A stretch of DNA of 19,117 nucleotides from a bacterium (GTDB lineage: Bacteria > Planctomycetota > J058 > JAJDCP01), in NCBI GenBank assembly GCA_030428695.1, contig JAUIEM010000181.1, positions 1 to 19,117 of the forward strand, given 5' to 3'. A program made the translations under genes and the position numbers. This document shows positions 7,026 through 14,481 of this stretch, one piece after another. The notes under the pieces were generated by a model. It did no database searches. It worked only from the letters and a program-made list of their open reading frames with translations, and was not told where the DNA came from. How positions within the stretch are numbered: the stretch's first letter is position 1; each line of letters starts with the position of its first letter.

Positions 7026-8294
7026 CTAGGCCACGCCCCGGGCCACGTCCGCCTTGTATTCCTCGAGGATCTGCCCGAACAGCTGGATATCGCTCTCGAA
7101 GGTCTCCGGCAAGAGGGGCCCGAAGCTGAAGCGGAACATGTTCGTGTAGGGGCTGACATAGCCCGGGTCCTTTGAGTGCGGCCGGCCCATGTCGCAATCC
7201 CGCCCGGCGAGAATCGCCGCGCCGTGCGTGAACAGTCTCCGGTTGAGGTCGTCGGAGTTCAGCCCCTCCGGCAACTGCATCCAGTGGTAGAAGCCGCCCT
7301 TCCCGGTGAACACCTGGAGGCCCATCGCCTCAAAGGCCTCGCCGTAGCGCTGACGCTGCCAGTCGTAGTGGCCTTCGACCGCCTTGCGCTGCCGGGCCGC
7401 CCGGCCGGGCTCGAGGAGCTTGACGGCGTAGTGCTGGCTGGGATGGGAGACGCCGCCCATGCCGAAGGAGCTGAAGTTGGAGAGCCTCTCGATGTTGGTC
7501 CTGGAGGCGATGATCCAGCCGATGCGGATGCCGGGGCATTGAAAGCCCTTGGTGCAGGCGCCGGAGAGGAACACGTTGGACGCGTCGAGATCCTTGACGT
7601 ACTGCAGACCGCTCACGGCGGGGGAGTGGAACATCTCGTAGGCTTCGTCGAGCAGGATCCCGTTCTTCGGTTGCTCGGCGAGCTCGATGAGCTCTCTCAG
7701 CTCGTCTCCTGCGCGCGTGTGACCCGTGGGGTTGCTGGGGTTGGAGATGACCGGGAACAGGTTGGTCTTGTAGTTGAGGCCGGTGCGATCGAAGTACTCA
7801 GCGTTGGTGGGATGGAAGTCGTTGGCCGGCGTCATCGTCACCGTCTTCCAGTCACAACGGGTCTGGGTCAGGATGTCGAGGTAGGCCGGCCACTCGACGT
7901 TCCCGATGCGGACCTGGATGTCCCGCTTCAGGAAGGCCAACACGGTGTAGATCCCCGGCCGGCCTCCCGCGAAGACCATCACGTTGGCGGGCGTGATCCG
8001 CGAGCCGTAGTGGGTGTTGTAGTAGTCGACGATCGCTTCGCGCAGGCGGGGATGACCCCACGCCTTGGGGTAGAAGCGGTCCTCCCAGGTCACGTCGACC
8101 GAGGCGGGAAGAGCGGGCCCGTCGAAGCGCTCCAGGGGAGTCGTCAGCGGGAATCCCTGGGACCAGGGGTGCGTGCCCGCTGTCCCCATGAACTGACCGA
8201 AGGTGTCCTTGAACGCATAGAGCGTCTCGTAGATGCCCATCGGCGGGACGTCGTCGACCAGGAACGAGGCGGGATGGTCGGGGCTGTACGTCAT
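7026..8294 (-). CDS. PLP-dependent class I/II aminotransferase
   Basis: The 422-residue protein has the fold-type I aminotransferase layout. AGGRPGIYTVL (109-119) is the cofactor-phosphate loop region. SNPSNPTG (184-191) holds the conserved Asn. LDEAYE (215-220) holds the PLP-pyridine Asp216 and Tyr219. SGACTKGFQCPGIRIGW (244-260) holds the Schiff-base Lys249. A late FRFSFG contains the likely substrate-carboxylate Arg. It should transfer an amino group between an amino acid and a 2-oxo acid in the cytoplasm; the substrate cannot be named. Homology-like sequence begins at MTYSPDHPASFLVDD, so ATG at 8294 is preferred over the longer in-frame extension to 8459. GGAAG lies five bases upstream. 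No operon partner is obvious: the next gene on this strand ends 180 nt upstream. Confidence 0.88.
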   Translation of the reverse strand: MTYSPDHPASFLVDDVPPMGIYETLYAFKDTFGQFMGTAGTHPWSQGFPLTTPLERFDGPALPASVDVTWEDRFYPKAWGHPRLREAIVDYYNTHYGSRITPANVMVFAGGRPGIYTVLAFLKRDIQVRIGNVEWPAYLDILTQTRCDWKTVTMTPANDFHPTNAEYFDRTGLNYKTNLFPVISNPSNPTGHTRAGDELRELIELAEQPKNGILLDEAYEMFHSPAVSGLQYVKDLDASNVFLSGACTKGFQCPGIRIGWIIASRTNIERLSNFSSFGMGGVSHPSQHYAVKLLEPGRAARQRKAVEGHYDWQRQRYGEAFEAMGLQVFTGKGGFYHWMQLPEGLNSDDLNRRLFTHGAAILAGRDCDMGRPHSKDPGYVSPYTNMFRFSFGPLLPETFESDIQLFGQILEEYKADVARGVA

Positions 8295-8474
8295 GGGTCT
8301 TCCGATGCCGTGGCAGGCAGCTCGCGCGGCGCAGCCCAGGCCAGTCCTGGGCGTGACGCACGGCGTGTGGTGGTGTTCTCGATGGGATGGAAGGATACCC
8401 GATGCCTGGCTTGTGTTGCGAGTCGCAGGCGGTCGAAACTCCGGGCTATGACTCCCCATCGCCGGCGGCGCCTG

Positions 8475-9581
8475 TCACCTCCGCCTGCGGCGCCGTGGAA
8501 CCGGCTTCCCACTGAGCTCGGCGAGCAGCCCTCGGAGGGACTCGTCCCCTCGCAGCGCCGGGCGCGCCAGCCCTTCCTCCAGAACCGCGATCGCGCCCTC
8601 GAGATTCGTCCGCTCGGGCCAGTTTGACATGCCGAACAGGACCGCCAGCGTCTCGTAGGCAACCACGTCATCCGGGTTCTCGGCGATCATCGCGCGGAGC
8701 AGCTCTTCGGCGCGGGCGGTGTCCCCGATGTAGAAACACAGCTCGGCCTCCAGGCGGCGGACCGTGCTCGCGTCCTCGCCTTCGGGGAATCGCCGGAGGA
8801 AGCCGTGACACCAGGCGAGGCCTCGCCGCGCAGTGTCCGGGTCTTCGAGGGCGGCGTTGTGCAGGACGGTCCGGAAGTCGAACAGCCAGCTGCCGACAGG
8901 GTTCAAACCGATGAAGTGCTCGTCGACCTGCTCGATGCTGTGGAGGTCGGGGGGGAGCGTGCGCAGGAGGTCGTCCCAGAACCTCAGCCACACGGCGACG
9001 GCGCACGGCAGCTCCCCGTCGTCGGCGAAGTCGAAGCCCTTCTGCATCGCCTCGTCGAGCATCTCGAGCGAGGGGGTGTCCGGGCACAGCCTCCGCCACA
9101 GCTCGCAGGTGACCAGCCCGACCTCCGTGCGGGAGGGCTTGTCGAGTGCGCGGGAGCCCGTCCACGACGTGGACAGCTCCCAGGCCGAGATGTGCCGGGC
9201 CGCGCCCCTGCGGAACGCGCTCTCGCTGACGGGGGGGCCGTGCTTCTCCAGCCGTCGGAACAGCTCCTTCGTCGACTCGAGGCGTACCTCGGTCAGCGAG
9301 AGCGGTGGCGCGGGCAGGCTCCCGGGAGCGAGCTCGAGGTACTTGGCGGTCAGGTGCGCGCGCACCCAGGGATGGATCTCCCCCATCGCGGCCGTGGTCT
9401 TGTCACACGCGATCGCCGCGACGGCGCCTGGGGAGAAGGGGTAGCGGTGCAGCGGCCACGACGCGGGGGGGGCCAGCTCCTGCGCCAGCAGGCCCCCCAG
9501 CTTGGAGCCCTGGCAGCAGCGCTTGTACTTCTTGCCGGAGCCGCAGGGGCACGGCTGGTTCCGGCCTGGGGATCGTCCCAT
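8475..9581 (-). CDS. SEC-C zinc-motif protein with helical C-terminal region
   Basis: The 368-residue protein starts with RNQPCPCGSGKKYKRCC (residues 7-23), a complete SEC-C motif with Cys11, Cys13, Cys22 and Cys23. This zinc-binding motif was first known at the C-terminus of SecA, where it binds SecB and ribosomes, and is found in many unrelated proteins. The rest is unassigned. Residues ~265-350 look like TPR-type helices (AELCFYIGDTARAEELLRAM, DDVVAYETLAVLFG). The C-terminus ends in six arginines. ATG at 9581 is supported by AGGAGG five bases upstream; that site lies just before the stop of the gene upstream (9595), so the two are probably cotranscribed. The larger open frame above this start is a shadow. 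The molecular function is unknown. Confidence 0.82.
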   Translation of the reverse strand: MGRSPGRNQPCPCGSGKKYKRCCQGSKLGGLLAQELAPPASWPLHRYPFSPGAVAAIACDKTTAAMGEIHPWVRAHLTAKYLELAPGSLPAPPLSLTEVRLESTKELFRRLEKHGPPVSESAFRRGAARHISAWELSTSWTGSRALDKPSRTEVGLVTCELWRRLCPDTPSLEMLDEAMQKGFDFADDGELPCAVAVWLRFWDDLLRTLPPDLHSIEQVDEHFIGLNPVGSWLFDFRTVLHNAALEDPDTARRGLAWCHGFLRRFPEGEDASTVRRLEAELCFYIGDTARAEELLRAMIAENPDDVVAYETLAVLFGMSNWPERTNLEGAIAVLEEGLARPALRGDESLRGLLAELSGKPVPRRRRRR

Positions 9582-9594
9582 CGGGGCCTCCTGC

Positions 9595-10020
9595 TCAGGG
9601 TGGTGTCGCGCCCCGGGCGGTGTCCACCTCTGCCGCGCCGGGGTGGGGGCGCGCTGGCGGCTGTGTGGCCGGGGCCTTCCGCGGCCGGTAGACGGTGCGG
9701 TACTCGTTCTCCACGAAGGGCTTGTTGCTCTTGCTGTAGCGCTTGTTCTTCTTGAGGGGGCGGCCGCCGGGCTGCAGCTTCTGGTCCTTCGCGAAGCGTC
9801 GGACGGCGGTCTGGATCCGCGCGAGCCGGGTGAGGTTTGCCTGGATGACCTTCTCGAGGAAAGGCACCTTGCGCTGATGCCAGGCCTCGAGATCGCGTCG
9901 GAGCAGGATGTCCATCTCGATGAACAGCTCCTCGTAGGCGAGCTGCCCGTGCTTCTCCAGCGCACGGATCGCGGCCGCGCGGACTCTCGCGGTCAGCTTC
10001 CCACTCGGCTTCCTGGTCAT
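9595..10020 (-). CDS. Small basic protein of unknown function, upstream of SEC-C gene
   Basis: The 141-residue frame from ATG at 10020 has GAGG five bases upstream; an alternative in-frame ATG lies at 10050. I do not recognise the family. Residues ~10-75 look like amphipathic helices rich in Arg, Leu and Glu (RVRAAAIRALEKHGQLAYEELFIEMDIL is part of this stretch). A strongly basic segment follows (LKKNKRYSKSNKP), then VENEYRTVYRPRK and a Pro/Ala-rich tail. It has no membrane segment or signal peptide. The basic patch would suit nucleic-acid or ribosome contact, but that is inference. The stop is 13 nt before the SEC-C start, so the two likely form an operon. The upstream region is shared with the divergent coiled-coil gene. 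Confidence 0.6.
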   Translation of the reverse strand: MTRKPSGKLTARVRAAAIRALEKHGQLAYEELFIEMDILLRRDLEAWHQRKVPFLEKVIQANLTRLARIQTAVRRFAKDQKLQPGGRPLKKNKRYSKSNKPFVENEYRTVYRPRKAPATQPPARPHPGAAEVDTARGATPP

Positions 10021-10213
10021 CGGGCCCTCGGCACTCTGTCGTTGGCCCATCCCTATCAGCGCGCGCAACTCCCTGCAAGTTGGCGCCGCGCCGCCGCGCC
10101 CGGCTTTCCCGCTCCAGTCGGCAGCCGGCGCGAGCGCCGGCACCGACTTGCAAGGCTTGCGGGAGAGCGGCTACAGTGTGCGTCTCGAACAGCCAGGAGG
10201 CAGGCAGGGGGCG

Positions 10214-11203
10214 GTGCGCTACTCATCTCCCAGGGCGGAAAAGTGGGCTCGTGACCTGCGCGCGATGGACGCGCGGCGGGCGGAGATCAAGCAGTTCATC
10301 GACGTCGCGAGCGCGACCCGGGACGAGATCGTCGAGATCTCCCGCGAGCTCGACGGGCTCGATGCCGACAAGATCACCGCCGAGGACCTCGAGGATCTCG
10401 CCGAGGACGTGCTCGAGACCGCGACCGAGCTGCTCGGCTTCGTGACTGGCAAGGCCGAGCTCAAGCGCTGCGCGATCGGCCTCGACACCGGCCGCTCCCG
10501 CGACCAGCTCGAGAAGGTGCTCGAGCGCCAGAGCCTGTCGACGCCGAAGGAGTTCTCCGACGCGATCCTCGATGTCCGCGCCAGCCTCGGCAACGACGTG
10601 ACCAAGGCCCACCGCGAGCTCGGCAGCAAGAGCAAGAAGATCACGCGGCTGCGCGAGCGGATCATGAAGCGGGTCGATTGCGCCGCGCTGCTCAAGAAGG
10701 CGATGAAGAAGATCGACGCCCAGCTCGAGGAGCAGAAGCAGATCGTCGAGGAGGAACATCGTGCGCGCCCGAAGGCGAAGCCCGAGGCGCCCCGCTCCCA
10801 GCAGAAGAGCAACGAAGAGCTCGTCGCCGAGGAGGTCGAGGCGCACCGCGAGCTGTACGAGGCCTTCGCCTCGAAGCAGCGCAAGCTCGAGCGCGAGATC
10901 GGCCGGCTCGACACCCGCTTCGACCGCTCCCAGCGGACGGAGAAGCGGGCGGAGCACCGGCGCCTGGAGAAGGAGCTGAAGGAGGTCGAGGCAACCTTCA
11001 AGGAAGACGAGAAGCAGCTCGCCGCGCGGTACCGCAAGAAGCGCGCGAAGCAGACGGCGCGCATCGTGCTGAAGAAGGGTCCCGAGCAGGCCCTGCTCGA
11101 GCTCGAGGAGCAGGCGATGGAAGACCGCAAGCAGGCGGAGCAGACCTTCAACGAGTGCCAGGCCTACCGGAAGAAACTCCTCGACATCGACACGCCTCTT
11201 TAG
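10214..11203 (+). CDS. Predicted coiled-coil protein of unknown function
   Basis: From GTG at 10214 the protein has 329 residues. Other in-frame starts are TTG 10148 and ATG 10265. An AGGAGG at 10195-10200 and a GGGGG run just before the GTG favour this choice. The sequence is almost wholly helical and charged, with long heptad-like stretches in the first ~170 residues and again from ELVAEEVEAHRELYEAF to the end (LEKELKEVEATFKEDEKQLAARYRKK). A Lys/Pro/Arg/Gln linker (RPKAKPEAPRSQQKS) lies between them. There is no signal peptide, membrane helix or nucleotide-binding motif. It is probably a cytoplasmic elongated protein; the function is unknown. It is divergent from the 9595-10020 gene, and a cluster of hairpins follows its stop. 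Confidence 0.7.
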   Translation: MRYSSPRAEKWARDLRAMDARRAEIKQFIDVASATRDEIVEISRELDGLDADKITAEDLEDLAEDVLETATELLGFVTGKAELKRCAIGLDTGRSRDQLEKVLERQSLSTPKEFSDAILDVRASLGNDVTKAHRELGSKSKKITRLRERIMKRVDCAALLKKAMKKIDAQLEEQKQIVEEEHRARPKAKPEAPRSQQKSNEELVAEEVEAHRELYEAFASKQRKLEREIGRLDTRFDRSQRTEKRAEHRRLEKELKEVEATFKEDEKQLAARYRKKRAKQTARIVLKKGPEQALLELEEQAMEDRKQAEQTFNECQAYRKKLLDIDTPL

Positions 11204-11261
11204 CACACTAGGTCCATACCCGCAGAAGCCCGGACCAGCGTCCTGCCGGAGGTTCCTCTGC

Positions 11262-11312
11262 GGTCCCGCGGACCTTCCCGCCAAGCCCGGCCGGGCGTGC
11301 GGGAGCCCGCAC
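11262..11312. other. Cluster of three GC-rich hairpins/palindromes
   Basis: Three adjacent self-complementary units occupy 51 nt. GGTCC-CGC-GGACC lies at 11262-11274. The 12-bp palindrome GCCCGGCCGGGC lies at 11285-11296. GTGCGG-GAGC-CCGCAC lies at 11297-11312. They sit between the coiled-coil gene (stop 11203) and the cNMP-fold gene (start 11353). No T-tract follows. They may form a composite terminator or a structured leader. In GC-rich DNA some of this is expected by chance. Confidence 0.35.
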
Positions 11313-11352
11313 CGTGTCGCGCGTGTGCGGACGGCTGAGAGGGAGATCGACG

Positions 11353-11808
11353 ATGACGGCGCCGCTCGCGTTCCTCGTCCAGGCACCGCTCCTGCAATCG
11401 CTCACCAAGCCGCAGATCAAGGCCATCGCGGGCATCTGCCAGCGGCACGAGCTCGACCCCCAGGAGCGGGTCGTGCAGCGTGGCGCGGTCGGCGCAGGGG
11501 CCTTCTTCATCGAGAAGGGCATCCTCGAGGTCGTGCTCGAGAAGGACGGTGTGCGCGACGTCGTCGGCACCCTGACCGGCCCGGAGTACAAGGACGACGC
11601 CCGCGGCGACGTGTTCGGCGACATCTGCCTGGTCGAGCCGAAGCCGTGGAACGCCTCGTTCTACACGGTCGAGCACACCGTGCTCTGGCTGCTCCCCTTC
11701 GAGAAGCTCTCCGAGCTGTACGCGAGCGACCCCGACCTCAAGGGCCGCCTCGCCGGCAACGTCGCCATCCGCCTCCACCGCCGGCTGACGGCGCGCGGCC
11801 AGGCGTGA
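11353..11808 (+). CDS. Cyclic-nucleotide-binding-fold protein
   Basis: The 151-residue protein is a single cNMP-binding domain like the N-terminal half of Crp/Fnr proteins. It begins with FLVQAPLLQSLTKPQIKAIAGICQ and continues through the beta-roll (GAGAFFIEKGILEVVLEKDG). The phosphate-binding-cassette position is GDVFGDICLVEPKPWNASF (86-103). In canonical cAMP binders this reads FGEhALh...RxA with an Arg that holds the cyclic phosphate. Here Asn100/Ala101 stand where Arg/Ala-Thr is expected, so cAMP binding is doubtful. No DNA-binding helix-turn-helix follows, so it is not a transcription factor by itself. The ATG start has GGGAG seven bases upstream. It overlaps the following asparaginase gene by 4 nt (GTGA), which suggests the two proteins are made in fixed ratio and may interact. 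Confidence 0.8.
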   Translation: MTAPLAFLVQAPLLQSLTKPQIKAIAGICQRHELDPQERVVQRGAVGAGAFFIEKGILEVVLEKDGVRDVVGTLTGPEYKDDARGDVFGDICLVEPKPWNASFYTVEHTVLWLLPFEKLSELYASDPDLKGRLAGNVAIRLHRRLTARGQA

Positions 11809-12362
11809 AGCGCATCGCGATCATCTCGACCGGCGGCACGATCGAAAAAACCTATGACGAGCTGGCGGGCGTGTTGTCCAACGAGGTCAACGTGCTCGAC
11901 GTGATGCTCGCGCAGCTGAGCCTGCTCGGCGTGGACATCGTCCGCATCCCCCTGATGAACAAGGACAGTCTCGACATGAAGCCGCGCGATCACCAGCTGA
12001 TCGCGAAGACCGCCGAGACGATGGCGGAGGCCCACGACGGCGTGATCGTCGTCCACGGCACCGACCGGCTGGCGGTGACCGGCGAGACCATCGTCGAGCA
12101 CGCGCCGGAGCCCCGGGTGCCGATCGTGCTGACCGGGGCGATGCGGCCCTACGCCCTGCGCAACACCGACGCGGTGCAGAACCTGACCGAGTCGTTGATG
12201 GCCGTGCAGCTCCTCGCTCCCGGGGTGTACGTGGTGATGCACAACCGCGCCCTGCGCTTCCCCGGCGTCGAGAAGGACAGGGACCTCGGCAGCTTCCGCC
12301 GCAAAGGGGAGGCGATGCCGCGCTCCCGCACCCGGCGGATCTCGGGGCGCGAGCGGCTGTAG
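11805..12362 (+). CDS. Single-domain (N-terminal-domain only) asparaginase-like protein
   Basis: The 185-residue protein matches only the N-terminal domain of type I/II L-asparaginases (~330 aa). STGGTI at 8-13 holds Thr12. DSLDM at 54-58 holds Ser55 (compare SQDM in E. coli AnsB). VHGTD at 83-87 holds Thr86 and Asp87, equivalent to Thr89/Asp90. TGAMRP is at 110-115. In my by-eye alignment Lys157 falls at AnsB Lys162. The Thr-Lys-Asp chemistry is thus kept, but the C-terminal domain, which completes the neighbouring subunit's active site, is absent. Short asparaginase-domain proteins exist as a group, so this need not be a pseudogene. Activity and substrate are open. The GTG start at 11805 overlaps the cNMP-fold gene stop. 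The stop is only 3 nt from that of the convergent gene. Confidence 0.82.
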   Translation: MKRIAIISTGGTIEKTYDELAGVLSNEVNVLDVMLAQLSLLGVDIVRIPLMNKDSLDMKPRDHQLIAKTAETMAEAHDGVIVVHGTDRLAVTGETIVEHAPEPRVPIVLTGAMRPYALRNTDAVQNLTESLMAVQLLAPGVYVVMHNRALRFPGVEKDRDLGSFRRKGEAMPRSRTRRISGRERL

Positions 12363-12365
12363 GCG

Positions 12366-13073
12366 CTACCAGGGGTTCTTCCGGCGTCCCTCGAGCTTCT
12401 CCTTCTTCAGGTGCTCGGCGACGTTGAGCTTCGTCTGGTCGCCGAGGGCCATTGACTCCTTGGCGTTCTCCTCGATGTGGTTGCGGATGCCGCCGACCGC
12501 GTTGGCGGCGAGGACCAGCGGCTCCATGCCGACGAAGCCCACGCGGGTCAGCCCGACGGCCATCTGTGGCGTCGTGAAGCTCGTGGCCGGCCCGGCGTTG
12601 TAGGACTCGTAGGCGATCCCCCCCCCGCAGAACGCCCAGCAGGCCGAGAGCTCGAAGGCGTTGGCGTTCTTGTGCGCCTTGACGTCGCGGATGGCCTTCT
12701 CACGCGAGGTGCTGGACGGGAGCTTCTTCAGCTCGACGAGTAGATGGCCGTAGACCGGCGTGGCCGACAGCGGAATCGACCCGTAGATCCCCGCGTACAC
12801 ACAGGTGCCGTTGAAGCTCATGAACGCCTCGGCAAGCGTGATCTCGGGGGTCTTGAGCGTCCACTTGTCGCGCGCACCGCCGAAGGAGGCGGGCACCGCG
12901 GACAGGCCCAGGCCGATCACCCAGGTGCTCCAAGGGACGTAGCTCGAGCCGACGCCGAGCTCGGCCGTCCCTGCGCCGAGCTCGAAGAAGCCGATCGATG
13001 CCGAGCTCCGGCTCCCCTTGAACGTGAACTTCCTCGACTTCTTCAGCAACACGGCCGGATCGAACTTTCCCAT
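12366..13073 (-). CDS. Protein of unknown function
   Basis: The protein has 235 residues from ATG at 13073, with AGGAGG six bases upstream; a GTG directly before it is less well spaced. I do not recognise a family. The N-terminus is basic (KFDPAVLLKKSRKFTFKGSR), followed by Gly/Ser/Ala-rich, mildly hydrophobic sequence to ~85 (SIGFFELGAGTAELGVGSSY, WVIGLGLSAVPASFGG). A mixed region contains FELSACWAFCGGG near the middle and VGFVGMEPLVLAANAVGG later. The tail is Lys/Glu-rich and helical. There is no cleavable signal peptide, and membrane association is uncertain. A perfect 7-bp hairpin (13091-13107) lies immediately upstream of its ribosome binding site. The stop is 3 nt from the convergent asparaginase-like gene. 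Confidence 0.65.
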   Translation of the reverse strand: MGKFDPAVLLKKSRKFTFKGSRSSASIGFFELGAGTAELGVGSSYVPWSTWVIGLGLSAVPASFGGARDKWTLKTPEITLAEAFMSFNGTCVYAGIYGSIPLSATPVYGHLLVELKKLPSSTSREKAIRDVKAHKNANAFELSACWAFCGGGIAYESYNAGPATSFTTPQMAVGLTRVGFVGMEPLVLAANAVGGIRNHIEENAKESMALGDQTKLNVAEHLKKEKLEGRRKNPW

Positions 13074-13090
13074 CACGGTCCTCCTCGTAG

Positions 13091-13107
13091 GTGAAGCGCA
13101 GCTTCAC
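13091..13107. promoter_or_regulatory. Hairpin just upstream of the 12366-13073 gene's ribosome binding site
   Basis: GTGAAGC, loop GCA, GCTTCAC makes a perfect 7-bp stem. It lies between the amidohydrolase stop (13165) and the AGGAGG (13081-13086) of the next gene on the minus strand. With no T-tract on that strand, it may be a leader hairpin or RNA-processing site rather than a terminator. Confidence 0.3.
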
Positions 13108-13164
13108 CCCCAAGCATGGGAGGGCGGCGTGAAGGAACCGTGGGACGATGCGTGACCGGGGGGC

Positions 13165-14376
13165 CTACCAGACGCTGGGAATCTCCCGGTCGGTCTCGAA
13201 GTAGATCGCGATCGCCTCGGCGATGACCTTGGCGATCACCTCGGCGGCGTCTTCCTTCGGCCCGGTCGGCCAGCCTTTGCGGTCGAAGGAGTAGATCAGG
13301 TCCTTGCGCACCTCGATCACCAGCGAGCTCGGGCGGCTGCGCGATTGCCGGTAGGCCTGGACGACCTCGGTCTCCTCGATGAAGCTCCGGACCGCCGAAT
13401 AGGCCCGCTCCGCCGCCTGGTAGCGGGCCTGGTCGCCCTGGGGCACGCGCCGGTAGCGGTGCAGGTAGCCGCGCAGGGCCTCGCCTTCGGACAGGCGCAG
13501 GTTGGTGTTGAGCAGCATCGTCCAGACCATCTGGTAGGCCTGGTCGTCGCGCGTCGCGGGGAAGACCTCCTCGAAGGCCTGGCGCAGGTAGGCGAAGAAG
13601 TACCAGACCTGGCTGCGCACCTCGACGCTGCCTTCGGGCATCGGGTAGGGGTGGTTGTGGCCGACCCGGAAGCCGGAGCGCTCGAGGTTGAGCGAGATGC
13701 GGTCGCGCAGCACCCGGCTGCAGGTGGTCTCGCCGAGGATGTCCGGAAACAGCGGGTCGAACAGCCCGTAGGGCATCACCGAGGTGCGCTGGTAGGCGGC
13801 CGGTTGGGTGATCAGGCTGACCTCCGGGCGCTCGGTGCGGCTCGGGTTGTGCTCGTCGTAGGTGTGGATGCCGATCTTGATCAGGCGTCCGGAGACCAGC
13901 GGCTCCATCTGCTCCGAGATGCGGTCGTACACCCCCTCGAGCAGGGCGATCTTCTCGCGGTGCTCGAGGACGTCGCGGAAGGGCGCGTTGATCGCGAGGC
14001 GCTTGAGGAAGTCGTTGTTGTTCGGCGGCGTGCTGCCCGGGAAGCGATTGAAGTCGAGCAGCACCCGCGCGATGCGCACCTGCCCGTAGCCGCCGAGGCC
14101 GAGGGCCGAGGCCAGCTTGCGGGCGATCAGCCCGGCGCCCCAGTCGCGGTCCTCGCAGAAGGCGACGTCGAGCAGCTCGGGCTCGACCCGGGGCTCGCCG
14201 CGGCGGTCGTAGAGGAAGCGCCGGGGGATGTGCTCGCCGTCGTGCACGGTGTCGATCAGGATGCGGTCGCGGAAGGGCTCCGGCACCGGCCGGGCCGAGC
14301 CGTTCCGGGGCAGCTCGACGAACTCGTAGGGCTGCTCGCAGTCGGCGTCGTAGTCGAAACGGAAGCCCGTCTCCAT
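13165..14376 (-). CDS. N-formylglutamate amidohydrolase-family protein
   Basis: The protein has 403 residues from ATG at 14376, with GAGG seven bases upstream. It shows the N-formylglutamate amidohydrolase pattern. DTVHDGEHIPRRF (42-54) corresponds to the family's metal-binding 'xPHxGxxIP' motif. RIARVLLDFNRFPGS (101-115) corresponds to the conserved R...D(x)NR segment. IKIGIHTYDEHNP (166-178) corresponds to the 'DxHS' metal-binding region, though altered. Classical members (HutG) hydrolyse N-formyl-L-glutamate at the end of histidine degradation. No other hut gene is nearby, and at ~400 residues this is much longer than HutG (~270), with an added C-terminal helical and mixed domain. I therefore assign the family but not the substrate. 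The upstream gene on this strand, fdhD, ends 105 nt away. Confidence 0.72.
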   Translation of the reverse strand: METGFRFDYDADCEQPYEFVELPRNGSARPVPEPFRDRILIDTVHDGEHIPRRFLYDRRGEPRVEPELLDVAFCEDRDWGAGLIARKLASALGLGGYGQVRIARVLLDFNRFPGSTPPNNNDFLKRLAINAPFRDVLEHREKIALLEGVYDRISEQMEPLVSGRLIKIGIHTYDEHNPSRTERPEVSLITQPAAYQRTSVMPYGLFDPLFPDILGETTCSRVLRDRISLNLERSGFRVGHNHPYPMPEGSVEVRSQVWYFFAYLRQAFEEVFPATRDDQAYQMVWTMLLNTNLRLSEGEALRGYLHRYRRVPQGDQARYQAAERAYSAVRSFIEETEVVQAYRQSRSRPSSLVIEVRKDLIYSFDRKGWPTGPKEDAAEVIAKVIAEAIAIYFETDREIPSVW

Positions 14377-14481
14377 CGCATCCTCGGGGTGTGGAAAAGG
14401 GGGAGAGTCTAGCACAGCTCGGGGGCCGGCCCAATGTTTGAGCTCGCTCCACAGGGGTCTCCGCCGGTTCGTTTCACCGGG

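Noticed and set aside
10223..11386. 387-codon minus-strand frame antisense to the coiled-coil gene
   Set aside because: Leu/Arg-rich mirror of a Glu/Lys coiled-coil gene, a common artefact in high-GC DNA.
12700..13113. Frame starting GVKLRFTYEEDRDGK upstream of the 12366-13073 gene, as a possible frameshifted N-terminus
   Set aside because: The opening residues look protein-like, but the frame degenerates into Arg-rich shadow, and the ATG at 13073 has a well-placed AGGAGG.
13345..14412. 355-codon plus-strand frame antisense to the amidohydrolase gene
   Set aside because: No motifs; the minus-strand protein has the conserved metal-site segments.
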